Source: JAYSFC01 sp041913505 (GTDB lineage: Bacteria; Pseudomonadota; Gammaproteobacteria; Burkholderiales; Burkholderiaceae_C). Taken from it: 30,621 nucleotides of DNA. The notes under the pieces were generated by a model. That model was not told the origin of the DNA. It saw only the letters and a list, made by a program, of their open reading frames with translations, and did no database searches. Positions 1 through 10,630 of this stretch are shown here, piece after piece; positions within the stretch are counted from its first letter, which is position 1, and each line of letters starts with the position of its first letter. Location: the NCBI GenBank assembly GCA_041913505.1, contig JAYSFC010000034.1, positions 1-30,621 on the forward strand, read 5' to 3'. The position numbers and the translations under genes are program-made.

Positions 1-2
1 AT

Positions 3-1085
3 TTCGACGACAACGGCAAGCTGCCGCTGCTGCAGTGCGTGCAGGCCGCCGAGAAAGCCATGATGGAAAAGCCCGCCGCGCGCGGCTACCTGCCCATCGA
101 CGGCATCGTTGCCTATGACAACGCCGTCAAGGGCCTGGTCTTTGGCGCCGACTCCGAGCCCGTCACCTCCGGCCGCGTGGCCACGGTGCAGGCCATCGGC
201 GGCACCGGCGGCCTGAAGATCGGCGCTGATTTCCTGAAGAAGGTCAGCCCTGACGCCAAGGTGCTGATCTCCGACCCGAGCTGGGAAAACCACCGCGCGC
301 TGTTCACCAACGCCGGCTTCACCGTAGAGACCTACGCCTATTACGACGCAGCCAAGCGCGGCGTGAACTTCGAGGGCATGCTGGCCAGCCTGAACGCCGC
401 CGCCCCTGGCACCATCGTCGTGCTGCACGCTTGCTGCCACAACCCCACCGGCTATGACATCACGCCCGCGCAGTGGGACCAGGTCATCGCCGCCGTCAAG
501 GCCCGCGGCCTGACGCCCTTCCTCGACATGGCCTACCAGGGCTTCGGCCACGGTATCGCCGAGGACGGCGCCGTGATCGGCAAGTTCGTGGCCGCCGGTC
601 TGAACTTCTTTGTCTCCACCTCGTTCTCCAAGAGCTTCAGCCTCTACGGCGAGCGCGTGGGCGGCCTGTCGGTGCTGTGCGCCGACAAGGAAGAAGCCGG
701 CCGCGTGCTGAGCCAGCTCAAGATCGTCATCCGCACCAACTACAGCAACCCGCCCACGCACGGCGGCGCCGTGGTGGCCGCGGTGCTGAACAACCCCGAG
801 CTGCGCGCCCTGTGGGAAAAGGAACTGGGCGAAATGCGCGTGCGCATCAAGGCCATGCGCCAGAAGCTGGTCGATGGCCTGAAGGCAGCGGGTGTGAAGC
901 AGGACATGTCCTTCATCACCAGCCAGATCGGCATGTTCAGCTACTCGGGCCTGACCAAGGACCAGATGGTGCGCCTGCGCAGCGAGTTCGGCGTGTACGG
1001 CACCGACACCGGCCGCATGTGCGTGGCCGCGCTCAACAGCAAGAACATCGACTACGTCTGCCAGGCCATCGCCAAGGTGATCTGA
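3..1085 (+). CDS. aromatic/aspartate aminotransferase, 5'-truncated
   Basis: This is the 3' part of a class I PLP-dependent aminotransferase of the TyrB/AspC group, which moves an amino group between aromatic amino acids or aspartate and 2-oxoglutarate in the cytoplasm. The reading frame is open from base 3, upstream of a GTG at 39, so the true start lies outside the window. Visible family landmarks are VQAIGGTGGLKIGADF, the HACCHNPTGYD substrate/PLP segment, the FLDMAYQGFG segment with its PLP-contacting Asp and Tyr, and SFSKSFSLYGERVG, whose Lys (codon 630-632) forms the Schiff base. The C-terminal TGRMCVAALN carries the Arg that binds the substrate carboxylate. The roughly 360 visible residues suggest only about 40 are missing. 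TyrB-type versus AspC-type specificity cannot be decided here. A strong terminator follows. Confidence 0.93.
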   Translation, partial: FDDNGKLPLLQCVQAAEKAMMEKPAARGYLPIDGIVAYDNAVKGLVFGADSEPVTSGRVATVQAIGGTGGLKIGADFLKKVSPDAKVLISDPSWENHRALFTNAGFTVETYAYYDAAKRGVNFEGMLASLNAAAPGTIVVLHACCHNPTGYDITPAQWDQVIAAVKARGLTPFLDMAYQGFGHGIAEDGAVIGKFVAAGLNFFVSTSFSKSFSLYGERVGGLSVLCADKEEAGRVLSQLKIVIRTNYSNPPTHGGAVVAAVLNNPELRALWEKELGEMRVRIKAMRQKLVDGLKAAGVKQDMSFITSQIGMFSYSGLTKDQMVRLRSEFGVYGTDTGRMCVAALNSKNIDYVCQAIAKVI

Positions 1086-1107
1086 TCGCTCCCGGCCATG
1101 CCGGCCC

Positions 1108-1140
1108 ATGAAAAAACCGCCCTCGGGCGGTTTTTTTCAT
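1108..1140. terminator. bidirectional rho-independent terminator
   Basis: A near-perfect palindrome with stem CCGCCC-TC-GGGCGG is flanked by six A residues on the left and seven T residues on the right, so it works as an intrinsic terminator on both strands. It lies 23 bases after the aminotransferase stop and also downstream of the convergent dioxygenase gene, so it probably ends both transcripts. Confidence 0.93.
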
Positions 1141-1149
1141 GCCTTTTCA

Positions 1150-1198
1150 GCCCAAAGCGCTTGTGCTGTGGTCTTTTTTAGCTCTTAAAAAAAGAGCG
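1150..1198. repeat. dispersed palindromic repeat, copy 1
   Basis: Layout is CCCAAAGCGCTTGTGC, about 15 bases, then GCTCTT-AAAAA-AAGAGC (hairpin 1181-1197). The same arrangement (an AGCGCTT-like core, a short spacer, then a small A/T-loop hairpin starting AGCT) is seen near 4361, 12433 and 26771. It reaches the stop codon of the dioxygenase gene. No T-run follows the hairpin on either strand, so it is not an ordinary terminator. Confidence 0.5.
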
Positions 1199-1199
1199 A

Positions 1200-2120
1200 T
1201 CAACCCCACAGCACCGAGCGCATCGAGATCGACGCCGACTGGAAGCCCGCGTTGAAGAAGCGCGGCATCTCGCTCGCCCGCGCGGCCCCGGCCGCATAGA
1301 GCAGCGGCAGGTAGTGCTCATGCGTGGGATGGGCCTGCTGGGCCACGGCGCCCAGCTTCTGGAACTGCGCCAATGCGTCGAGCTGGCCCTTCTTGATCTG
1401 GTCCTGCACCACCGTGTCGAATTCGCTCGCCCAGTCATAGGCCTCGCTGGGCCCGGTGCCTCGCCGCGTGGCGCGCAGGTTGTGCACGATGTTGCCGCTG
1501 CCCACGATGAGCACGCCGCGCTCGCGCAGCGGCTGCAGTTGCTGGCCCAGCGCATAGTGCTCGGCAGGCGCACGGCTGTAGTCCATGCTGAGCTGGATCA
1601 CTGGAATGTCCGCCTTCGGGAACATGGGCTTGAGCACCGACCAGGTGCCGTGGTCCAGCCCCCACTCCCCCTCGTCCACCGCCAGCGCTCCCCCCGTGGC
1701 GGGCGACTTCAGCGCCTGCGCAAGACTGCGCGCCACGGCGGGGGCGCCGGGCGCAGGGTACTGCTGATCGAACAGCGCCTGGGGAAAACCGCCAAAGTCG
1801 TGGATGGTCTTGGGCTGCGCCATGCCCGTGAGCTGCCAGCCGCCCCGTGTGAGCCAGTGGGCCGAGACGCACAGGATCAGTTGCGGCCGCTCGGCACGCG
1901 CGAGCAGTTCGGCGCCGAGGGCTTGCCAGCTGCGCCGCCAAGCGTTGTCCTCGATGGCATTCATGGGGCTGCCGTGGCCCACGAACAGCACGGGCATGCG
2001 GTGCGAGGGCTTGAGCGACTGCAGCAGTGCCGCAGCCGCGGCAAGGGACTGAGAGGTCATAAAGGCTCCCGACAAACTGGCAAGGCCGGCCAGGGCCGCC
2101 AAGGTGGTTCTGCGCTGCAT
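1200..2120 (-). CDS. ygiD: DODA-type class III extradiol dioxygenase (YgiD family)
   Basis: Cytoplasmic-type metal enzyme of the 4,5-DOPA extradiol dioxygenase family, which opens catechol-type rings. The predicted metal and active-site histidines are all in place: GHGSP (H49), SAHW (H88), GLDHGTW (H157), GNIVHNL (H213) and THEHY (H267/H269). Length 306 residues is about 40 longer than E. coli YgiD. The extra N-terminus (RRTTLAALAGLASLSGAF) looks like a weak twin-arginine or other export signal but lacks a clear cleavage site. An in-frame ATG at 2060 (residue 21) has a much better Shine-Dalgarno, GGGAG five bases upstream, and would give a normal-length cytoplasmic protein, so the start is uncertain. 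The physiological substrate is unknown. It is convergent with the aminotransferase and transcribed alone. Confidence 0.88.
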   Translation of the reverse strand: MQRRTTLAALAGLASLSGAFMTSQSLAAAAALLQSLKPSHRMPVLFVGHGSPMNAIEDNAWRRSWQALGAELLARAERPQLILCVSAHWLTRGGWQLTGMAQPKTIHDFGGFPQALFDQQYPAPGAPAVARSLAQALKSPATGGALAVDEGEWGLDHGTWSVLKPMFPKADIPVIQLSMDYSRAPAEHYALGQQLQPLRERGVLIVGSGNIVHNLRATRRGTGPSEAYDWASEFDTVVQDQIKKGQLDALAQFQKLGAVAQQAHPTHEHYLPLLYAAGAARASEMPRFFNAGFQSASISMRSVLWG

Positions 2121-2322
2121 TCGGGAAGGCTACAGGTTTCTGTACAACCTTGTCACCGAGTTCCACTCCCCGCCGAAGTTCCGCCGCCGCAGGCGGCGGG
2201 CCCCGCAAGATCTTCGGCTTCCATCGGGGCCATCACACCTTGATACACATCAACATCGCCTTGGCTGGCGGCGGCGTTGGCTTGGGAGTTCAATGAAGGT
2301 CTTTCCACAACGGGAGCGGCCC

Positions 2323-2784
2323 ATGAAACCTCTCGTTCTCGACGCGCACATGACCAGCATGCGCGGCATTTTCTACCCCCGGGGCCATGTGTTCGCACTG
2401 TTTCCCGACGAGCCCAGCGTGCAGCGGGCCGTGCATGCGCTGCATGCCATTGGCCATGCGGGCGACGCCGCGCATGCGCCGCCGGAGATCCTGCTGCGCG
2501 ACGTGGCACACACGCTCAGCAGCGTGGCTGACGCGCCGCTGCCTTCCGTTGGCGCCGAGGGCGATATGGTGCGCCGCATTGCCGACTGGGCACGCAAGGG
2601 CTTTCACGGCCTGCTCATCCCCGTGGACCACCCGTCGCAGGTGCGTGCCATCGTGGACTGCATCACGCCGCACGGCGCGGCCGCGGCGCTGCACTACCGC
2701 ACCCTCATCATCGAAGAGCTCATCGACAGCCACGACAGCGACGAGCAGTCGGTCGTGGTGGGCACGCACGCCCTGGCGCGGTAG
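2323..2784 (+). CDS. conserved hypothetical protein
   Basis: I do not recognise this 153-residue protein. It is hydrophilic, has no signal peptide or membrane segment, and has an alternating alpha/beta look: a segment beginning GHVFALFPDEPSVQRAV, in which a helix follows a strand, and a second one, GLLIPVDHPSQVRAIVDCI. This suggests two similar half-domains, loosely like general-stress proteins of the YflT/17M type, but that is only an impression. The C-terminus is acidic. Start: ATG 2323 has GGGAG six bases upstream. An in-frame ATG at 2293 also has GGGAG, at four bases, and would add ten residues. Codon usage matches the neighbouring genes. It is convergent with ygiQ, with 13 bases between stops. 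Confidence 0.75.
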   Translation: MKPLVLDAHMTSMRGIFYPRGHVFALFPDEPSVQRAVHALHAIGHAGDAAHAPPEILLRDVAHTLSSVADAPLPSVGAEGDMVRRIADWARKGFHGLLIPVDHPSQVRAIVDCITPHGAAAALHYRTLIIEELIDSHDSDEQSVVVGTHALAR

Positions 2785-2797
2785 GCCGCCAGCCCCG

Positions 2798-5248
2798 TCA
2801 GCGCGGGCGGCGTGGCGCGGGCTTGCCGGCCGCGCGCGGCGGCAGGCCCGTGTGCTGGGTCAGCACCTGCCCCGGCCGGGGCTGGCCCGAGCGAAAGCGC
2901 ACGTCGCCCTGCGGCTCCTGGGGTTCCTGCGGGCGGCGGCGCACCGCCACGGCCTTGCCGTCCTTGTTGATGGTGTAGCCCATGCCCGCGCCGCTGCCCT
3001 TGGGTGCGGTGCTGTTCTTCTTGCGCGCGCTCTGGTAGCCGCCATCCGTCACAGGCTGGAAGGTCGGGATCAGATGGTGCTTGCCGTTGCCGATCAGGTC
3101 GGCCCGGCCCATGGCCTTGAGCGCCTCGCGCAGCAGCGGCCAGTTGTTGGGATCGTGGTAGCGCAGGAAAGCCTTGTGCAGGCGACGGCGCTTTTCCCCA
3201 CGCACGACTTCCACCTGCTCCTCGGCCACGTCGCGCATCTGGCGGCGCACGCGCGTGAGCGGGTTGCGGCCCGAGTGGTACATGGCCGTGGCGCTGGCCA
3301 TGGGACTGGGGTAGAAGGCCTGCACCTGGTCGGCGCGAAAGCCGTTCTTCTTGAGCCAGATGGCGAGGTTGAGCATGTCCTCGTCGGTGGTACCCGGGTG
3401 GGCAGCGATGAAGTACGGAATCAGGTACTGCTTCTTGCCCACCTCCTCGGTGTACTGCTCGAACATCTGTTTGAAGCGGTCGTAGTTACCGATGCCCGGC
3501 TTCATCATCTTGGACAACGGCCCCGCCTCGGTGTGCTCGGGCGCGATCTTGAGATACCCGCCCACGTGGTGCTGCACCAGCTCCTTCACGTATTCGGGCG
3601 AGCGCACGGCCAGGTCGTAGCGCAGGCCCGAGCCGATCAGGATTTTCTTGATGCCCGGCAGGGCACGGGCGCGGCGGTAGATCTTGACCAGCGGCCCGTG
3701 GTCGGTGTGCAGGTTCTGGCAGACGCCGGGGAACACGCAGCTGGGCTTGCGGCAGGCGGCCTCGATCTCGGGGCTCTTGCAGCCCAGGCGGTACATGTTG
3801 GCCGTGGGGCCGCCCAGGTCCGAGATGGTGCCAGTGAAGCCCTTGACCTTGTCGCGGATGTCCTCCACCTCGGCAATGATGGAATCTTCCGAGCGGCTCT
3901 GGATGATGCGCCCCTCGTGCTCCGTGATGGAGCAGAAGGTGCAGCCGCCAAAGCAGCCACGCATGATGTTGATCGAGGCGCGGATCATCTCCCACGCAGG
4001 GATCTTGGTGGGCCCCTCGTAGCTGCCTTTGTCGTCCAGATAGGCCGGGTGCGGGTTGCGTGCAAACGGCAGGCCGAACACCCAGTCCATCTCGGCGGTG
4101 GTGAGCGGGATGGGCGGCGGGTTCAGCCACACGTCGCGCGCCGTCGCGCCCTCGCCGTGCGCCTGCACCAGCGCGCGGGCGTTGCCGGGGTTGGTCTCCA
4201 GGTGCAGCACGCGGTTGGCGTGGGCGTAGAGCACCGGGTCGGCCTTCACCTGCTCGTAGCTGGGCAGGCGGATCACCGTGCGGTCGCGCGGCGGCAGGAC
4301 CCGGCCGCTGCGCCCCTTGGAAGGCAGCGCCGGGTTGGGGACGATCTGCACGGTTTGCAAGGGTTTTGGGGCTGCAGTGCTTTGCGGCTCTGCACCAGCA
4401 GCTATTGAATTGCTAGCATCTTCCTGCGAGCACGACTGTCCCTGGGCCGCAGCCTGCTCGCTGGTGGTCATGTAGGGGTTGATCAGCTCGTCCACGCGGC
4501 CGGGCTCGTCCACCTCGGTGGAGTCGATCTCGAACCAGCCGGGCTCGGAGGCGCGCCGCACGAAGGCCGTGCCGCGCACGTCGGTGATGCTCTCCACCGG
4601 GTCACGCCGCGCGATGCGGTGGGCCACCTCGACCAGGGCGCGCTCGGCGTTGCCAAACAGCAAAATGTCGCACTTGCTGTCCACCACGATGGAGCGGCGC
4701 ACCTTGTCGCTCCAGTAGTCGTAATGGGCGATACGGCGCAAGGAGCCCTCGATGCCGCCCAGCACGATGGGCACATCCTTGTAGGCCTCGCGGCAGCGCT
4801 GGCTGTAGACCACCGCCGCCCGGTCGGGGCGTTTGCCGCCCACGTCGCCGGGGGTGTAGGCGTCGTCGCTGCGGATCTTGCGATCCGCCGTGTAACGGTT
4901 GATCATCGAATCCATGTTGCCCGCGGTCACGCCCCAAAACAGGTTGGGCTTGCCCAGCACCTTGAACGCCTCGGCGCTTTGCCAGTCCGGCTGCGCGATG
5001 ATGCCCACGCGAAAGCCCTGCGCCTCCAGCACGCGGCCGATCACGGCCATGCCGAAGCTCGGGTGGTCTACATAGGCGTCGCCCGTCACCAGGATCACGT
5101 CGCAGCTGTCCCAGCCCAGCTGCTCCATCTCGGCGCGGCTCATGGGCAGGTACGGCGCCACGCCAAAGCGCTTGGCCCAGTACGGGCGGTAGCTGGTCAA
5201 GGGCTTGGCGTTGCGCGGGAAGAAGGAAACGTCGATCGGGGCGTTCAT
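2798..5248 (-). CDS. ygiQ: YgiQ family radical SAM protein
   Basis: Radical SAM enzyme of the YgiQ (UPF0313) family; the reaction is not established. The N-terminal YgiQ domain runs to about residue 260 (SYRPYWAKRFGVAPYLPMSR, LVTGDAYVDHPSFG, VLGGIEGSLRRIAHYDYWSD). The SAM core has the cluster motif CFGGCTFC (C432, C436, C439), which binds the 4Fe-4S cluster, followed by a TIM-barrel region with SDLGGPTANMY and IAPEHTEAGPLSKMMKPG. The basic, proline-rich C-terminal tail is disordered. At 816 residues it is longer than E. coli YgiQ, partly because residues about 262-310 are a low-complexity linker, 20 residues of which (277-296) are encoded by a dispersed repeat. ATG 5248 is chosen over an upstream in-frame TTG at 5272; neither has a strong Shine-Dalgarno. 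Confidence 0.93.
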   Translation of the reverse strand: MNAPIDVSFFPRNAKPLTSYRPYWAKRFGVAPYLPMSRAEMEQLGWDSCDVILVTGDAYVDHPSFGMAVIGRVLEAQGFRVGIIAQPDWQSAEAFKVLGKPNLFWGVTAGNMDSMINRYTADRKIRSDDAYTPGDVGGKRPDRAAVVYSQRCREAYKDVPIVLGGIEGSLRRIAHYDYWSDKVRRSIVVDSKCDILLFGNAERALVEVAHRIARRDPVESITDVRGTAFVRRASEPGWFEIDSTEVDEPGRVDELINPYMTTSEQAAAQGQSCSQEDASNSIAAGAEPQSTAAPKPLQTVQIVPNPALPSKGRSGRVLPPRDRTVIRLPSYEQVKADPVLYAHANRVLHLETNPGNARALVQAHGEGATARDVWLNPPPIPLTTAEMDWVFGLPFARNPHPAYLDDKGSYEGPTKIPAWEMIRASINIMRGCFGGCTFCSITEHEGRIIQSRSEDSIIAEVEDIRDKVKGFTGTISDLGGPTANMYRLGCKSPEIEAACRKPSCVFPGVCQNLHTDHGPLVKIYRRARALPGIKKILIGSGLRYDLAVRSPEYVKELVQHHVGGYLKIAPEHTEAGPLSKMMKPGIGNYDRFKQMFEQYTEEVGKKQYLIPYFIAAHPGTTDEDMLNLAIWLKKNGFRADQVQAFYPSPMASATAMYHSGRNPLTRVRRQMRDVAEEQVEVVRGEKRRRLHKAFLRYHDPNNWPLLREALKAMGRADLIGNGKHHLIPTFQPVTDGGYQSARKKNSTAPKGSGAGMGYTINKDGKAVAVRRRPQEPQEPQGDVRFRSGQPRPGQVLTQHTGLPPRAAGKPAPRRPR
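4361..4420 (-). repeat. dispersed palindromic repeat inside ygiQ, copy 2
   Basis: GGTTTTGGGGCTGCAGTGCT, about 20 bases, then AGCAGCTATTGAATTGCTAGC. The order and spacing match the copies near 1150, 12433 and 26771. It lies in frame in ygiQ and encodes residues 277-296, from DASNSIAAG to AAPKP, a linker rich in Ala, Ser and Pro. Confidence 0.6.
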
Positions 5249-5452
5249 GGGTAGTGGCCGGGGCGTGGGCAACTCTCAAGTGTAAGGTTTCGGCCTTTTT
5301 TTGGGGGGCGAGGGGCTTCTTCTTGATCCGACCTGTATAGACCGCATCACGGAAAACGTTAGACTCGCGGTTTTCGACCGGGCTGGCCGAGGGGCTCAAA
5401 AAGCCTCCGCGCCGTGGCCCGTTTCTTCATTCAAGGTACCAAGGGAGACACC

Positions 5453-6571
5453 ATGAATACCCCATTTCGCATGCAGACCGTGGCCGCAGCCCTGGGCGTC
5501 GCCGGCGCCCTGCTCTTCTCGAGCGCCCACGCCCAGATCAAGATCGCCGCAGTCGTACCCGCCACCGGCCCCGTGACGCAGTACGGCGACATGGTCAAGG
5601 AAGGCGTGACCACGGCCGTCGAGCTGGCCAACGCCGCCGGTGGCATCAACGGCAAGAAGATCGAACTGGTGACCGTGGACGATGCCTGCGAGCCCAAGCA
5701 GGGCCCCGTGGCCGCCAACCGCGTGATCAACAGCAAGATCGGCTACGTGGTCGGCCCCGTCTGCTCGGGCGCCGCCATTGCCGCCGCGCCGGTCTACAAC
5801 AACGAAGGCGTGGTCGTGGTGACCCCCTCGGCCACGTCGCCCGCGCTGACCGAAGGCAAGAACTACCACTTCATCTTCCGCACCATCGGCCGCGACGACC
5901 AGCAGGGCCCCGCAGCGGCCAAGTTCATCGCCGAGAAGATCAAGCCCAAGAAGGTTGCCGTGCTGCACGACAAGCAGTCCTACGGCCAGGGCATCGCCGC
6001 CTCCGTGCGCGACGACCTCAAGAAGGCCGGCGTTCAAGTCGCCCTGTTTGAAGGCATCAACGCCGGCGACAGCGACTACTCCGCCGTCATCACCAAGCTC
6101 AAGAGCGCGGGTGTGGACTTCGTGTACTACGGCGGCTACCACCCTGAAATGGGCCTGCTGCTGCGCCAGGCCGGCGAACAGGGCCTGAAGGTGCGCATGA
6201 TGGGCCCCGAGGGCGTGGGCAACCCCGAAGTGAACGCCATCGCCGGCCCGGCCGTGGAAGGCATGCTGCTGACGCTGCCCGCCGACTTCGCCGCCAACCC
6301 CAAGAACGCCGCCATCGTGAAGGCCTTCAAGGACAAGAAGCGTGATGCCTCGGGCGCGTTCCAGCTCGCCTCGTTCACCGCCACGCAGGTCATCATCGAC
6401 AGCATCAAGGCCGTGGGCGACAACCCCGCCAAGGTGGCCGATTACCTGCACAAGACCACGTTCGAGACGCCCCTGGGCGCCATCGGCTGGGACAAGAAGG
6501 GCGACCTGAAGTCCTTCGACTTCCAGGTGTTCGAATGGCACAAGGACGGCAGCAAGACGGCCGCCAAGTAA
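5453..6571 (+). CDS. livJ: branched-chain amino acid ABC transporter, substrate-binding protein
   Basis: Periplasmic binding protein of the Leu/Ile/Val (LivJ/LivK, type I periplasmic fold) family; it captures branched-chain or related amino acids and hands them to LivHM. A Sec signal peptide ends in FSSAHA, with cleavage expected after residue 27, followed by the mature start QIKIAAVVPATGPVTQYGDM. Further landmarks are GGINGKKIELVTVDDACEP, VGPVCSGAAIAAAPVY and FRTIGRDDQQGP. Length 372 residues is typical. ATG 5453 is preceded by AAGGGAGACA; an upstream in-frame start would add 13 residues before the signal peptide and is unlikely. First gene of the livJHMGF operon, separated from livH by 108 bases containing a hairpin. 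The exact ligand cannot be read from sequence. Confidence 0.95.
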   Translation: MNTPFRMQTVAAALGVAGALLFSSAHAQIKIAAVVPATGPVTQYGDMVKEGVTTAVELANAAGGINGKKIELVTVDDACEPKQGPVAANRVINSKIGYVVGPVCSGAAIAAAPVYNNEGVVVVTPSATSPALTEGKNYHFIFRTIGRDDQQGPAAAKFIAEKIKPKKVAVLHDKQSYGQGIAASVRDDLKKAGVQVALFEGINAGDSDYSAVITKLKSAGVDFVYYGGYHPEMGLLLRQAGEQGLKVRMMGPEGVGNPEVNAIAGPAVEGMLLTLPADFAANPKNAAIVKAFKDKKRDASGAFQLASFTATQVIIDSIKAVGDNPAKVADYLHKTTFETPLGAIGWDKKGDLKSFDFQVFEWHKDGSKTAAK

Positions 6572-6641
6572 ACACCGCCGCATCCGCCCCGGCGCCCGCT
6601 CCCACAAGGAGCAATGGCCGCTGGGGCGTTTCGCTTTTTCC

Positions 6642-6656
6642 GGGGCCTTGCGCCCC
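6642..6656 (+). other. intercistronic hairpin between livJ and livH
   Basis: GGGGC-CTTGC-GCCCC followed by the pyrimidine-rich TTCTCTTTA. It sits in the only sizeable gap of the liv operon. Such a hairpin could protect the livJ transcript's 3' end or cause partial termination, which would give more binding protein than permease. The role is inferred from position only. Confidence 0.4.
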
Positions 6657-6679
6657 TTCTCTTTATCGAGAGGCCCAGG

Positions 6680-7605
6680 ATGTCTGAACTCCTGCCGCAG
6701 CTGATACAACAGCTCTTCAACGGCCTGTCGCTCGGAGCGATCTACGCGCTGATTGCCATCGGCTACACCATGGTGTACGGCATCATCGGCATGATCAACT
6801 TCGCGCACGGCGAAATCTACATGATCGGGGCCTACGCGGGCCTCGTCACGCTCTCGGCCATCGGCACACAAAGCGGCCTGCCGGTGTTCGTCATCGTCGG
6901 CCTGATGCTGCTGGTCGCCGTGCTGCTCACGGGCGTGTATGGCTTCGTGGTCGAGCAGGTGGCCTACAAACCCGTGCGCAACGGCCCGCGCCTGGTGGCG
7001 CTGATCTCGGCCATCGGCATGTCCATCTTCCTGCAGAACTGGGTGGCCCTGGGCCAGGGCGCGCGCGACATGGCCGTGCCCTCGCTGCTGCCTGGCGCAC
7101 TGCGCTTCGGTGCCGAAGGCGGCTTTGAAATCTACGTTCCCTACACCCGCGTGCTCATCATCGTGGTGGCCGTGGCGCTGATGATCGCGCTCACGCTCTA
7201 CATCAAGCATTCGCGCATGGGCCGCGCCTCGCGTGCCTGCTCGCAGGACATGCACATGGCGGGCCTGCTGGGCATCGACACCAACCGCGTGATCTCGTTC
7301 ACCTTCGTGCTCGGCGCCATGCTGGCCGCCGTGGGCGGCGTGCTGATCGCGCTGGCCGTGGGCAAGCTCAACCCGTTCATCGGCTTCCTCGTGGGCGTCA
7401 AGGCCTTCACGGCAGCGGTGCTGGGCGGCATCGGCAGCATTCCGGGCGCCATGCTCGGCGGCGTGCTGCTGGGCGTGGCCGAGACCTTCGCCGCGGCCTA
7501 CATCTCGTCCGAATACAAGGACATCGTGGCCTTCGGCCTGCTGGTGCTGATCCTGCTGTTCCGCCCCACCGGCCTGCTGGGCAAACCCGAGGTGGAGAAA
7601 GTCTG

Positions 7606-7606
<1 letters not shown>
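6680..7606 (+). CDS. livH: branched-chain amino acid ABC transporter permease LivH
   Basis: Inner-membrane permease of the BPD_transp_2 family, about eight membrane segments in 308 residues. The start of the mature-type sequence (MSELLPQLIQQLFNGLSLGA) and IGYTMVYGIIGMINFAHGEI are hallmark LivH sequences; the C-terminal VLGGIGSIPGAMLGGVLLG segment is the cytoplasmic coupling region that contacts the ATPases. ATG 6680 has GAGAGG six bases upstream. An in-frame ATG at 6614 has AAGGAG only two bases away and would add a 22-residue basic extension not typical of the family, so 6680 is preferred. The stop overlaps the livM start (TGATG), indicating translational coupling. Confidence 0.94.
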
Positions 7607-10357
<2,751 letters not shown>

Positions 10358-10381
10358 GCCCCTCGCCCTCGCGCTGCTTCA

Positions 10382-10408
10382 CGGCCCCGCCTTGGCGGGG
10401 CCGTTGTG
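10382..10408. terminator. GC-rich hairpin, probable terminator of the liv operon
   Basis: A perfect ten-base-pair stem, CGGCCCCGCC-TT-GGCGGGGCCG, lies 24 bases after the livF stop and 11 bases from the end of the convergent DUF2783 gene. The tail (TTGTGCTTGT) is only moderately T-rich, so it may be a weaker intrinsic terminator or a transcript-end stabiliser that serves both converging operons. Confidence 0.7.
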
Positions 10409-10418
10409 CTTGTGGGTT

Positions 10419-10619
10419 TCAGAGATCGCGGCGCGCGGCCGTTATCAGTTGCGCGAAGGCCTGCTCATCGCCCATGTGGTGGGCGGCGAGCAGCGCGAGC
10501 TTGACGAGGAACAGCTCGCTCCTTGCCTCTCCCACCGCATCGATGGCCGTGGCCAGCGCGTCGTACACGGACTCCAGGCCCGCGGTGCTCAGGGCATGGG
10601 TCGTTGCTTCGTGGTTCAT
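10419..10619 (-). CDS. DUF2783 domain-containing protein
   Basis: Small 66-residue, all-helical, soluble protein. The pattern LESVYDALATAIDAV, then ARSELFLVKLALLAAHHMGD, then a short C-terminal helix, matches the DUF2783 family as I remember it; those proteins are usually encoded beside FAD-dependent aromatic monooxygenases. The function is unknown. ATG 10619 has GGAGACA five bases upstream, and that site overlaps the stop of the monooxygenase gene, whose TGA starts at 10633, only 13 bases before this start. The two are therefore almost certainly co-transcribed and probably translationally coupled. A small accessory or stabilising subunit for the oxygenase is inference. Confidence 0.75.
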   Translation of the reverse strand: MNHEATTHALSTAGLESVYDALATAIDAVGEARSELFLVKLALLAAHHMGDEQAFAQLITAARRDL

Positions 10620-10630
10620 GGCGTGTCTCC

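Noticed and set aside
1181..1197. GCTCTT-AAAAA-AAGAGC hairpin as a second terminator for the dioxygenase gene
   Set aside because: No T-run follows on either strand, and a much better bidirectional terminator stands at 1108-1140; the hairpin is better explained as part of a dispersed repeat.
2387..4408. Long plus-strand open frame across the small unknown gene and ygiQ
   Set aside because: It is antisense to the conserved radical SAM core of ygiQ, has no ribosome binding site, and has the Arg/Ala/His-rich composition of a shadow frame.
5273..5452. Sigma-70 promoter for the liv operon (TTGATC, TATAGA and similar hexamers)
   Set aside because: No pair with acceptable spacing was found; naming one would be a guess.
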